A DNA stretch of 64,000 nt, from the NCBI GenBank assembly GCA_002898315.1, contig BEHV01000002.1, positions 62,001-126,000 on the forward strand, written 5' to 3'. Numbering within the stretch: the stretch's first letter is position 1; the number at the start of each line of letters is the position of its first letter. The position numbers were made by a program, and so were the translations under genes. The notes beneath the pieces were generated by a model, which did not search any database, had not been told where the DNA came from, and saw only the letters and a list, made by a program, of their open reading frames with translations. Shown here piece after piece: positions 18,424-26,707 of the stretch. This DNA is from a bacterium HR19 (GTDB lineage Bacteria > Calescibacteriota > Calescibacteriia > Calescibacteriales > Calescibacteriaceae).

Positions 18424-19878
18424 TTATTTATTTATCTCCTGTTTTCTTTCTTTTTTGACTTTCATTCTCTCTTCTATTGATGGTATGTTCATCATTTTTC
18501 TGTATTTTACTATTGTTCTTCTTGATAACTCTATTCCGAATTTCTCTTTGATTTTTTTAGCTATTGCGGAATCAGAAAGTGGTTTTTCAGGGTCTTCTTC
18601 ATCTATCATTTTTCTTATCTCATCCATTATGGTGTCTCGTGATATTTTTTCACCTCCTTTTGATATTCCTTTTGAGAAGAATTTTTTCAGTTCAAATACT
18701 CCATGAGGTGTTTTAACATATTTGTTGATAACTGTTCTGTTTATTGTTGATATAGATATATTGCATATTTTGCTTATGTCTTCAAGTTTCATAGGTTTTA
18801 TCTTTGTGAAATCTCCTGCCATCAAAAAATCTCTCTGGTATGAGAAAATAGCTTTTGACACTTTTAATATTAAACTTTCTCTTTTTTTCAAACCCTCAAC
18901 ATAGTTTTTGGCTCTTTGTATAAGCATTTCAATTTTTTTCCTTTGTTCTTCGCTTACATTCCTCTTTGAGTTTTTGAACCATTTTTCTCTGCGCAGGTCA
19001 GAAAGTCTGACATCAAAATTCTTTATAGGTATAACATATATTTCTCCTTTGTCTTCAAACACCTCAACTTCTGGTTTTTTCGGGGTTTGAAAGAAATCCT
19101 CTTGACTATATAATTCGTAGAGAGGATAGGGTGGAATATCAATTTTTCCGGTTTCCCGACTTATAATTTCGCTCAACGCTTTTATTTTTCCTTCATCAAA
19201 ATTCGTTGCGCTTCCAAAATCTTTCAACTCCTTTTCTATTTCTGCCAATATCTTGCTTGCCTTATCTTCTCCTAATTTTTTTGAAAGTATAAATTGTAGG
19301 TATTCTTGTGCGTTTTTGCTACCTATTCCTTGTGGTTCTATCTCCATAAACTTCTTCCTCACTTTCTCTATTTCATCTTCATCTGTTTCTACTCCTTCAT
19401 TTTCAAGCTCTTTTTTTATTTCTTCTGTGGTTTTTGAAAGATAACCTTTTTCATCAATAGACCAGTAAATCATCTCTGCTATGAAAAGCTCCTTTCCAGA
19501 AAACTTGCTGTATATCTGTCCTAAAATCATCTCATCTATTGATTTTTTATCTGGAATGAGTTCAACTTCTTTTTCTTGGAATTCCTCTAAATCAGGATTT
19601 CTCGCAAATGAGAACCTCTCGCTTTCATAACCGAACAAATTCTCAAACTCGTATTCATAAAATCCCTCATCAGTTTTGTTTTTTTCTTTACTATCTATGT
19701 ATTCGGTTTCAGAATCTTCTTTTCCTTCGTACTCTAAAAATGGGTTTTCATTCGCTTCATTTTTTATTTCTTCTTCAAGCTCTGTAAGTGGCATAGAGAG
19801 AAATTTCAGATTTACTATGATTTGGGGATTAAGTTTTAACTTTGACTCTACCTTCTCCCGTAGCGTTATTTTTATCAC
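18424..19878 (-). CDS. rpoN: RNA polymerase sigma-54 factor
   Basis: The 484-residue protein has the Gln/Leu-rich region I (about 1-50, contacting activators), an acidic region II, the core-binding region (about 100-320), the helix-turn-helix and the C-terminal RpoN box SRRTIVKY (452-459; consensus ARRTVAKY), which contacts the -24 element. It starts with GTG at 19878. A TAAAAT lies 7 nt upstream, compatible with a leaderless start. No AAA+ enhancer-binding activator and no hpf/ptsN neighbour is in the window, so its regulon cannot be judged. Confidence 0.95.
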   Translation of the reverse strand: MIKITLREKVESKLKLNPQIIVNLKFLSMPLTELEEEIKNEANENPFLEYEGKEDSETEYIDSKEKNKTDEGFYEYEFENLFGYESERFSFARNPDLEEFQEKEVELIPDKKSIDEMILGQIYSKFSGKELFIAEMIYWSIDEKGYLSKTTEEIKKELENEGVETDEDEIEKVRKKFMEIEPQGIGSKNAQEYLQFILSKKLGEDKASKILAEIEKELKDFGSATNFDEGKIKALSEIISRETGKIDIPPYPLYELYSQEDFFQTPKKPEVEVFEDKGEIYVIPIKNFDVRLSDLRREKWFKNSKRNVSEEQRKKIEMLIQRAKNYVEGLKKRESLILKVSKAIFSYQRDFLMAGDFTKIKPMKLEDISKICNISISTINRTVINKYVKTPHGVFELKKFFSKGISKGGEKISRDTIMDEIRKMIDEEDPEKPLSDSAIAKKIKEKFGIELSRRTIVKYRKMMNIPSIEERMKVKKERKQEINK

Positions 19879-19944
19879 AAGATATATTTTAAGATTTTGA
19901 TGTTTTTTGTTGTCTTTTACTTTTTGAAATTCCTGTGCGATTTA

Positions 19945-21141
19945 TCAGTATTCCTCTTCTGATTTCTGCATGATTTCAGCGAGTTTTTCTCTCACCTTCA
20001 AAAAATCCTCTTCTTTTCTCTTTCTCTCATTTACAAAGTATTTATGGTATATATCCAACAGTTTGTTGAGGTCTATTGTTCCTTCGGGAATTTCGCTACC
20101 GTCTGAGATTTCCAATATTCCTATTCCTGTTTTTTCTTCGGTATCTATTGATACAACGTTTTCTATTTCAGAGTTTATTACTGTCTTCCACTTTACTATT
20201 TCTCTTATACCTTGCGCTTCCGAATATTTCAGTTTTATCTTTTTTATATCTTTTGGATATTTCTTCATCTCTTCAATTGATTTTTCTATCTGGATTTTTT
20301 CTATGTCAAACTCAAATTGTCTGAGAACCCTTTTTTGGTCTATCTTCTCAAATTCAGCTTTTTTCAGCACTCCATGAGATATTTCAATCAGATAAAAACC
20401 TTTGTTTTCATCTTCTCGTTCTCCAAAGTCAATCTGATATGGACTTCCGCAATAAACTATTTCTGTTGCTGTTGTGGATATTTTTTGGCTTTTGTGTATG
20501 TGTCCAAGTGCGCAGTAAGAAAACTGTGGAAATTTTGCCTTCCTTATTGAGTAGCTTGTGAGAACGCTTATTTCCTTTTCTGTACCAGATGGGATAGATT
20601 CTGATACAAATAGATGAGAGACAAAAACAATGGGGTATCTCTCTTTTGCTCCCTCTTCAAAAAGTAGTTCTATATATTTTCCGAGTTCATCTTCGTATGA
20701 TGAATTTTCTCTGGCAAAGAGGTTGGGGGATGGATATGGGAGAACTGCAAAATTCACCTTCTCTCCATTTTTATCTTCATATTGAAAAATTGCTTTTTTT
20801 ATTTCTCTTGGATTTATCACATTTGCAAAGACCTTCACATTCGCAAGCTGTAAGAGTTTGCTCATGCTTTTTAGAAAATCCTGTGAGTCGTGATTTCCGG
20901 AGATTATAAGAGAAAAAACCTTGATAGAGTTGAGCTCAAGAAAAAAATCCCAGACGACTTCCAGAATATCAGGTGGGGTTGTAGGTTTATCAAAAATATC
21001 TCCGCATACAATAACGCAATCAATCTTTTCACTGATTATGAATTTTTTCATCTCTCCAAGAACATGAATGAGGTCTTCTTTCCTTGATATGTTGCCGTTC
21101 TTTTTTCCTGCGTGCCAGTCAGATGTGTGAAGGATTCTCAT
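19945..21141 (-). CDS. sbcD: DNA exonuclease SbcD/Mre11
   Basis: This 398-residue metallophosphoesterase is the nuclease subunit of the SbcCD (Mre11-Rad50) complex that opens hairpins and blocked DNA ends. The five phosphoesterase motifs are visible: SDWHAG (7-12), GDIFD (47-51), GNHDS (82-86), a His in VSHLF and GHIHKS. A charged, Lys/Glu-rich C-terminus follows, where the SbcC/Rad50-binding helices should be. sbcC is not in the window. It lies 66 bp upstream of rpoN on the same strand. Confidence 0.92.
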   Translation of the reverse strand: MRILHTSDWHAGKKNGNISRKEDLIHVLGEMKKFIISEKIDCVIVCGDIFDKPTTPPDILEVVWDFFLELNSIKVFSLIISGNHDSQDFLKSMSKLLQLANVKVFANVINPREIKKAIFQYEDKNGEKVNFAVLPYPSPNLFARENSSYEDELGKYIELLFEEGAKERYPIVFVSHLFVSESIPSGTEKEISVLTSYSIRKAKFPQFSYCALGHIHKSQKISTTATEIVYCGSPYQIDFGEREDENKGFYLIEISHGVLKKAEFEKIDQKRVLRQFEFDIEKIQIEKSIEEMKKYPKDIKKIKLKYSEAQGIREIVKWKTVINSEIENVVSIDTEEKTGIGILEISDGSEIPEGTIDLNKLLDIYHKYFVNERKRKEEDFLKVREKLAEIMQKSEEEY

Positions 21142-21235
21142 AGAAATAACTTATTAATTTTTTGCTCCGAAACTTTTTGTTTTGTTCAACTCAATCGTTT
21201 TTTTCCCACTTACTAAAATTAAAAGTAAGCACTTG

Positions 21236-21916
21236 ATGGAGATAAAGATAAATCACAGATGGGATATTTCACCAGAAGAAGCAAAAAAAATTCAGCTTGA
21301 ACTTTCAAAACTTGTGAAAGAGGAGAAGCTTGAAAAAGAGCCGGAAACCGTCGCCGGAGTAGATGTCTCTTATAACATTGGTTCAAATCTTCTTTATGCG
21401 GGGGTAGTGGTGATAACTCTGAAAGATTTAGAAATTATAGAGAAGGTTGTTGTTCAGAAGGAGGTGAATTTTCCTTATATCCCGGGGCTTTTGTCTTTTC
21501 GTGAAACCCCTGCGCTTTACGAAGCGTTTTCACGCTTGAAAACAGAACCAGATGTCATCTTTGTTGATGGTCAGGGTATAGCTCATCCGAGGTTCTTCGG
21601 AATAGCATCTCATATAGGAGTTCTTTACGACAAACCTACTGTTGGTGTTGCGAAATCAATTTTAGTTGGGACTTATCCGTATCTGCCAAAGAAGAAATGG
21701 GAAACCGCTCCGCTTTTTTTCAGGGGAAGGCAGGTCGGATGCCTTCTCTGCACTCAGGAATCTGCTGACCCAATAGTTGTTTCAGTTGGATATAAAATAA
21801 CTCTTGACGAGGCAGTAGAGCTGACAAAAAAGCTCACAAGAGGGTTTAGAATACCTGAACCAACACGCCTTGCGCATATTATTGTCAATTCCGCAAGAAG
21901 AAAAGGAAAAGTTTAA
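21236..21916 (+). CDS. nfi: Endonuclease V (deoxyinosine 3'-endonuclease)
   Basis: This 226-residue repair nuclease cleaves one phosphodiester 3' of deoxyinosine. Family residues seen: Asp43 (GVDVSY), the PYIPG wedge (80-84), Glu90 in LSFRETPA, Asp111 (FVDGQG), His117 (HPR) and Lys140 (VGVAKS). I use the ATG at 21236; the frame is open upstream to a TTG at 21182, but that would add residues outside the family. Divergent from sbcD, it may share a DNA-repair regulatory region of about 95 bp with it. Confidence 0.95.
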   Translation: MEIKINHRWDISPEEAKKIQLELSKLVKEEKLEKEPETVAGVDVSYNIGSNLLYAGVVVITLKDLEIIEKVVVQKEVNFPYIPGLLSFRETPALYEAFSRLKTEPDVIFVDGQGIAHPRFFGIASHIGVLYDKPTVGVAKSILVGTYPYLPKKKWETAPLFFRGRQVGCLLCTQESADPIVVSVGYKITLDEAVELTKKLTRGFRIPEPTRLAHIIVNSARRKGKV

Positions 21917-21941
21917 ATTAAATATGTAGAGCTTAAAGTAT

Positions 21942-22445
21942 ATGCATTTTGAGATTTCTGATTTCAACAAATTGATAGAATCTGAAAAACTCAATACAGA
22001 ACCCAAGAGCAGAGAAAAAAGCATAATAGACGAACTTTCGGTTCTTTATATGGAAGCTTACAGAGGAATGGAGGAGTATGGAGAACCATCTTTAAGCCAC
22101 GCAAAAAAATATATAAAATGGCTTATGCGACACTCTGATTTTTTCAAGGTTCTCATATCAGAAAACAGATTCATCGGATTTATAGCATGTAGTTCGGATT
22201 GGTTCTGGAACGGAAGGGTGGGTGAAATACACGAAATCTGTATAGACCCTGATTTTCGCAAGAGAGGACTCGGAAAATTTCTTGTGAATTTAGCTATTGA
22301 TTTTTTCTCGCAGAAAAATCTCAAAAGAGCAGGTCTTTGGGTGGGAGAGAAAAATGAGGTTGCTATAAAGTTTTACAAAAGTTTGGGATTCGAATTCAGC
22401 GGTGATAAATTCCCAAATTGGTTGAGGATGGAAAAGGAGATATGA
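21942..22445 (+). CDS. GNAT-family N-acetyltransferase
   Basis: This 167-residue protein has the GNAT core: EIHEICIDPDFRKRGLGKFL contains the acetyl-CoA pyrophosphate loop (RKRGLG), followed by NEVAIKFYKSLGFE, the usual motif B. It resembles RimI-type and aminoglycoside-type acetyltransferases, and the substrate cannot be told. It starts 25 bp after endonuclease V and is followed 9 bp later by the 3' end of tRNA-Arg on the opposite strand. Confidence 0.85.
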   Translation: MHFEISDFNKLIESEKLNTEPKSREKSIIDELSVLYMEAYRGMEEYGEPSLSHAKKYIKWLMRHSDFFKVLISENRFIGFIACSSDWFWNGRVGEIHEICIDPDFRKRGLGKFLVNLAIDFFSQKNLKRAGLWVGEKNEVAIKFYKSLGFEFSGDKFPNWLRMEKEI

Positions 22446-22454
22446 GTTTTTGTG

Positions 22455-22531
22455 TGGTGCGCCCGGCGGGACTTGAACCCGCAACCTTTGGATTCGAAGT
22501 CCAACGCTCTATCCTGTTGAGCTACGGGCGC
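22455..22531 (-). tRNA. tRNA-Arg (anticodon TCG)
   Basis: The acceptor stem GCGCCCG/CGGGCGC closes at 22531-22525 and 22465-22459. The anticodon loop CTTCGAA gives TCG (22497-22495), reading CGA/CGG, and the T loop GTTCAAG is present. The discriminator A and CCA are encoded (22458-22455), unlike the other two tRNAs here. Confidence 0.95.
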
Positions 22532-22647
22532 AAAAAATCCTCTCAAATTAAAATTAACAAAATAAAAAACACATTCGCAAAAATTCAAGTTGATTGAAGA
22601 AAAGATAAAATCATCAGAGAAAAAGTAAAATAAAATCAAAGACCGCT

Positions 22648-23994
22648 ATGAGAAGAAAAGAACCCCGTTCAAAAACAGAGGTGAAATCAAAAGCAAAACA
22701 AAAAAAGAAAGAGCAAAATCTTGAAGATATTCTCAAACAACTTGAAAAAAGAACAAACTCTTTTTTATCTGAAAAAGACAAAGATTCGCTTTTCAGAGAG
22801 GCATTTTTCGAAACCCAGAACATCTTGCAAGTTGTGATTGAAAACCTTGAAGTCAAGTCAGCAGAGAGAAAAATAATAAGCGGTTTTTCTTTGAGAGAAG
22901 CAAAGATGGGCAGTGATAAACTTTCTTCAAACTCCAAACTGATATTTCCTGAAAATCTTTCACGTCTTGAACTATCTGAAACCGAAGTCGTAAAATTCCT
23001 GAAACAAAAGAGCGAAGTTCTAAAAGATGCCACAAGTTTCAGAGTCGCTTTCAGGGGAGTGAGGAGATTGAAGTTTGTGAAAAACTCTCTTGGAAACTCT
23101 GCTTTTGAAGATTCTACAAAACTGTATATCGTGGTCAGTGTCATCTTTCGGAAAGATGGAAAAATAGCAACCGCAAGGGAATCAATATCAGGAGAAGACC
23201 TAAAAGATTACGAGAATATAGAAGAAGTTTTTAATGAAGTTCTCGGAAGAGCAAAGAAGCAATTGGAAGGCGGAGTTAAAGTTTCCGGAAGGGTTCCGGT
23301 CGTTATTATGTCATCCGCGGGAGGTGTTTTTGTCCACGAATGCATAGGTCATGCCCTTGAAGCAGACCATATATTCAGAGGTCTTTCGGTTTTCAAAGAT
23401 AAGCTCGGACAAAAGATAGGGTCAGATATTGTGACAATTGTTGATGACCCAACATGGCCACATCAGAGGGGAACTCATAAGTTTGATGATGAGGGAACTC
23501 CTGCTGCAAGGAATGTTCTCGTTGAGAACGGATACCTCAAAAACTATATCGTTGATTTGAAACACTCTTTCATTTTGAATATGCCTCCAACATCGTCAGG
23601 CAAGAGAGAAAGTTATCAGTATCCCCCAATACCGAGAATGACTAACACCGTGATTTTGCCGGTCAAGGGAGTTAAACCGGGGGAGGTGATCCGTGAGTGT
23701 TGGAACGGCATCTTGATAAAAAAGCTTGATGGTGGAGAAGTTGATACCGCAACAGGAGATTTTGTCTTCGGTATTGAAGAAGGATATAAAATAGAAAACG
23801 GAAAGATAGGAGAAATGATTTATAAGGGTGTCCTTATGGGCAAGGTGCAGGAATCTTTGAAAAGGATAGTAAAATTAGCAGAAGATATTGGGTTCTCACC
23901 GGGGACTTGTGGTAAAGATGGTCAGTGGGTTCCTGTCTCTGACGCTCAGCCAACCGCGCTCTTTGAAGAACTCATAATCGGAACTTCAGATTAA
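22648..23994 (+). CDS. tldD: TldD-family metalloprotease
   Basis: This 448-residue protein contains HECIGH (230-235), the HExxxH zinc motif of TldD, followed by EADHIFRG and the C-terminal region with GKDGQWVPVSDAQPT. With TldE, TldD forms a protease that degrades unfolded peptides and processes antibiotic precursors. No tldE/pmbA gene is in the window. The first 45 residues are a Lys-rich extension, and residues 45-180 are poorly conserved compared with typical TldD. It starts 116 bp from tRNA-Arg, divergently. Confidence 0.88.
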   Translation: MRRKEPRSKTEVKSKAKQKKKEQNLEDILKQLEKRTNSFLSEKDKDSLFREAFFETQNILQVVIENLEVKSAERKIISGFSLREAKMGSDKLSSNSKLIFPENLSRLELSETEVVKFLKQKSEVLKDATSFRVAFRGVRRLKFVKNSLGNSAFEDSTKLYIVVSVIFRKDGKIATARESISGEDLKDYENIEEVFNEVLGRAKKQLEGGVKVSGRVPVVIMSSAGGVFVHECIGHALEADHIFRGLSVFKDKLGQKIGSDIVTIVDDPTWPHQRGTHKFDDEGTPAARNVLVENGYLKNYIVDLKHSFILNMPPTSSGKRESYQYPPIPRMTNTVILPVKGVKPGEVIRECWNGILIKKLDGGEVDTATGDFVFGIEEGYKIENGKIGEMIYKGVLMGKVQESLKRIVKLAEDIGFSPGTCGKDGQWVPVSDAQPTALFEELIIGTSD

Positions 23995-24026
23995 ACCGAG
24001 TAAGAAGAAACCCTCAAAATGGCTTA

Positions 24027-26126
24027 TCAGAAATTGACTTCAATTTCTTTTAGTTGTGTAAGGGAGCCGATGTCAGATGCTAAAATGGAAATCTTGGAAA
24101 AAGAGTTCGTACGAGACATCATCAAGCTCCATATCACATTGCCTATTATCACAGACCTTATGGGTGAGCACTGAAAACCTTGTCGATAGGCGTAATAATT
24201 GCAGTTTTTACATTCGCAACCTTTTATATATCCCGCATGCTCAAAGCCGTTATCTACCGATACTCTGTAAACTGAAAAGCCGGCGAGCTTGAAACTGCCG
24301 AGGTTCGGTCCACCACTGCCTCCCTCGTAAAGATATATTGGTATAGAAAGCACATTTTTGAATAGTGTAAGGGCTCTGTAATCGTAAAGGGCTTCTGATT
24401 CTGTCCCCCGCGAGCCAATCTCTATTCTGTGGAGGAGCCGTGGAGAAGATAAATCTGACACATCAAATATTGAAAGCTGAACTCCCTGATACCATGCAAA
24501 GTCGCCCATATCTTGTGTCTCTTTGCCTACTGTCAGCACATGGTTTTCACCAAATGGCAAAATCAGCGAGGAATATCCCGATACTTTAAGCTCTCCGACA
24601 ACGAGGGGGTTATAAGGGTTTTTGAGGTCAAGTGTGAAGAACGGGTCGGTCTTTTTGAATGTGACTATAAATCCTCTATCACCCATGAACCTTGCAGAGT
24701 GTATGAGTTCTCCGGGAGCTATTCCTTTTACCTGTCCTACAACTTTGAGTTTTCCATCTTCTTCTTTCAGCACAGATACTATGTTGTCTGAATTTCCAAA
24801 ATTCCCTTTTGATGTTGCTATTCTGAGAAAGCCGTTGTACTCGTTCATAGAAAGTTCAGCATTTTTCTGTCCTGTTCTTCCCGGTATAACAGAAATCCTA
24901 CCTTCAACTTCTCCGCTTGCGGAATACTTTACTTCATCTGATATGTCAAACTTGTGGATTATGGTTTTTTCTTCCGCTCCGTCTCCCCAGAACCATCTAT
25001 CTTTTGAGTATGCTACATATATGCTGTTTTTTGACATATAGACAAATGGGACATCAGATGTGCTTCCTACACCTATGGCGTAAATTATTTCGGGTTTTTT
25101 CCCGGGTTCAAGCAAAACCACAAAGGCGGAGTCAATCCCCGACGCATCAGAAGATATATAAACATTTGAGCAATCAATTTTGTATTCATCTCTTTTGAAA
25201 ATCAGTGATGTTGTCCCGTTAGAATACGAAATAGAATACGAGATTTCTTCAATTTTCGGGAAAATCTCTTTTATGTCTTCAAATCCTATCTCAATTTCAA
25301 CTTTCTGAATATCGCTTGCTGTGTTCATAGCTATTTCAATTATCTTGCTGATTATGGGGTTATTTGTGCTGAAGAAGTTCTGATTTGAGAGGTCTCCTAT
25401 GACAAAAATCTTCCCATCTTTTTTCCTTGCAGTTATGTATCTTCCTTCAACTGATATGGCTCTTACAAGCTCGGGTTTTTCTAATCCATCAAGTTCAGAG
25501 ATATAAAAGTTAGGTTGGTTATAATTTCCACTTTCACCGAAAGTGAATATTTTTGTGCCTTCTATAAGGAGTTCTCTCGCTATGACGGGTATATTTGCAA
25601 GAACTTCGGCATTGTCAGTGGGGTATGACCTTACAACGATTAACCTGCCGGACAGCACTGAATATATTCTTTCTCCATCTGTTTTCACAATATCTGCTTC
25701 ATCAACTCCTTTTTCCTGAACGGTTGTTTCTGAATGCTCAATGGTTTTCCCAGAATCTACTGGCTTAAAGTTGTAAACGAAGTCCTGTCCGTCTTCTAAT
25801 ACGGAGTAATCTCCGGAGTAAGAGTAAGCTTTCTCCCGTATATTTTTTATGAGTTTTTCGGCATACTTTTCCATAAGTGCTTCTAAATACTCTTTCACTT
25901 CAGCGCAGTTTTCTGCTTTTTTGAGTTTTGAGATTGAAGGAGAGAGGAAATTTTTTATGTTTTCTTCTGCTTTTATATCTTCTGATGAATTTGAGTTTGA
26001 TGGGTCAGCATTTGGTGATATATAGGTTATTACCTCTTTGCTCTCGCATCCGAGGAATACGGCGAGGATACAGAAAACCACCGCTATTTTTAATTTACCT
26101 TTTGCTGTTTTTACAAGTTTTATCAT
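24027..26126 (-). CDS. Beta-propeller lipoprotein (Beta_propel/PF09826-like)
   Basis: This 699-residue secreted lipoprotein has a signal peptide with lipobox FLGC (Cys27), a low-complexity linker rich in Ser/Asn/Asp, then the segment HSETTVQEKGVDEADIVKTD characteristic of the archaeal/bacterial secreted beta-propeller family, followed by repeated four-stranded blades. Near the C-terminus there is an unusual Cys cluster (CxCxxC and another Cys 12 residues on). The start at 26126 follows GAGGTGG; a GTG at 26135 also opens the frame. The function of the family is unknown. It is probably surface-exposed and ligand- or protein-binding. Confidence 0.87.
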   Translation of the reverse strand: MIKLVKTAKGKLKIAVVFCILAVFLGCESKEVITYISPNADPSNSNSSEDIKAEENIKNFLSPSISKLKKAENCAEVKEYLEALMEKYAEKLIKNIREKAYSYSGDYSVLEDGQDFVYNFKPVDSGKTIEHSETTVQEKGVDEADIVKTDGERIYSVLSGRLIVVRSYPTDNAEVLANIPVIARELLIEGTKIFTFGESGNYNQPNFYISELDGLEKPELVRAISVEGRYITARKKDGKIFVIGDLSNQNFFSTNNPIISKIIEIAMNTASDIQKVEIEIGFEDIKEIFPKIEEISYSISYSNGTTSLIFKRDEYKIDCSNVYISSDASGIDSAFVVLLEPGKKPEIIYAIGVGSTSDVPFVYMSKNSIYVAYSKDRWFWGDGAEEKTIIHKFDISDEVKYSASGEVEGRISVIPGRTGQKNAELSMNEYNGFLRIATSKGNFGNSDNIVSVLKEEDGKLKVVGQVKGIAPGELIHSARFMGDRGFIVTFKKTDPFFTLDLKNPYNPLVVGELKVSGYSSLILPFGENHVLTVGKETQDMGDFAWYQGVQLSIFDVSDLSSPRLLHRIEIGSRGTESEALYDYRALTLFKNVLSIPIYLYEGGSGGPNLGSFKLAGFSVYRVSVDNGFEHAGYIKGCECKNCNYYAYRQGFQCSPIRSVIIGNVIWSLMMSRTNSFSKISILASDIGSLTQLKEIEVNF

Positions 26127-26239
26127 AGCCACCACCTCACAAAATTTTTCTCTAATAATAGTGTAGTCATTTTTTCTCGATGGTATGGGGATTTTTCAAT
26201 TTTTGTTTTGTTTTTTGTTTTTTATTAAAAATATAATTT

Positions 26240-26329
26240 GGAGAGGTGGCCGAGCGGTCTAAGGCAACAGCCTGCTAAGCTGTGGCGGGGGTTTACCCTG
26301 CCTCGCGGGTTCGAATCCCGCCCTCTCCG
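26240..26329 (+). tRNA. tRNA-Ser (anticodon GCT)
   Basis: A 90-nt class II tRNA: acceptor GGAGAGG/CCTCTCC, D-arm GCCGAGCGGTCTAAGGC, anticodon loop CTGCTAA giving GCT (reads AGC/AGU), a long variable arm (TGGCGGGGGTTTACCCTGCC) and the T loop GTTCGAA. The discriminator is G, and CCA is not encoded (CCC follows). A broken DNA methyltransferase gene lies directly downstream, a common arrangement for integration next to tRNA genes. Confidence 0.95.
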
Positions 26330-26374
26330 CCCATCTCAAAAATAAACAACCACACTAATAGCAGAGAACTGGGA

Positions 26375-26591
26375 ATGCAAACTGATGTTTATGCTGAACA
26401 TAGAAGGAGAGAACTTGGAATGCATATTACCTCCGTAAAAATTTTCAAGAATTATATCCTTCCAGAAATTAGGGATATTCTATACGACTATACATGGATA
26501 GATTTATTTGCTGGAGAAGGAAATTTTACCAGAAGATGGGTTCTCCCTTAGCGCTTTGTTATTGGAAGAATTCTTTAATGACCTCACCTGA
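26375..26591 (+). pseudogene. DNA adenine methyltransferase fragment (decayed)
   Basis: The segment after tRNA-Ser encodes a Met-started frame with RRRELGMHITS, NYILPEIRDILYDY and WIDLFAGEGN, resembling the N-terminus of type II/IIG adenine methyltransferases whose DLFAGxGN binds SAM. The first frame stops at 26551. Shifting by one base at about 26523 continues as ILPEDGFSLSALLLEEFF to a stop at 26591, which fits the usual GEGNLxLP continuation, so a frameshift has occurred. The rest of the enzyme is absent. AGAGAACTGGGAATGCA (26363-26379) recurs at 26408-26424 with one mismatch. The whole gap 26330-26707 otherwise holds nothing I recognise. Confidence 0.6.
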
Positions 26592-26707
26592 ATTTTTGAA
26601 ATTCAAAAATGAGCTCGGTAAATTTTCCCTTCTGCCGAAGTTCCGACTTTTTCTCTCTTTGCTTGTTTTAAAAAATAAATAAAGAACTTGCTTTAAATTA
26701 AATATTT

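Noticed and set aside
26282-26374. Longer start of the methyltransferase fragment inside tRNA-Ser
   Set aside because: That part of the frame is translation of the tRNA itself; the Met at 26375 is the first sensible start.
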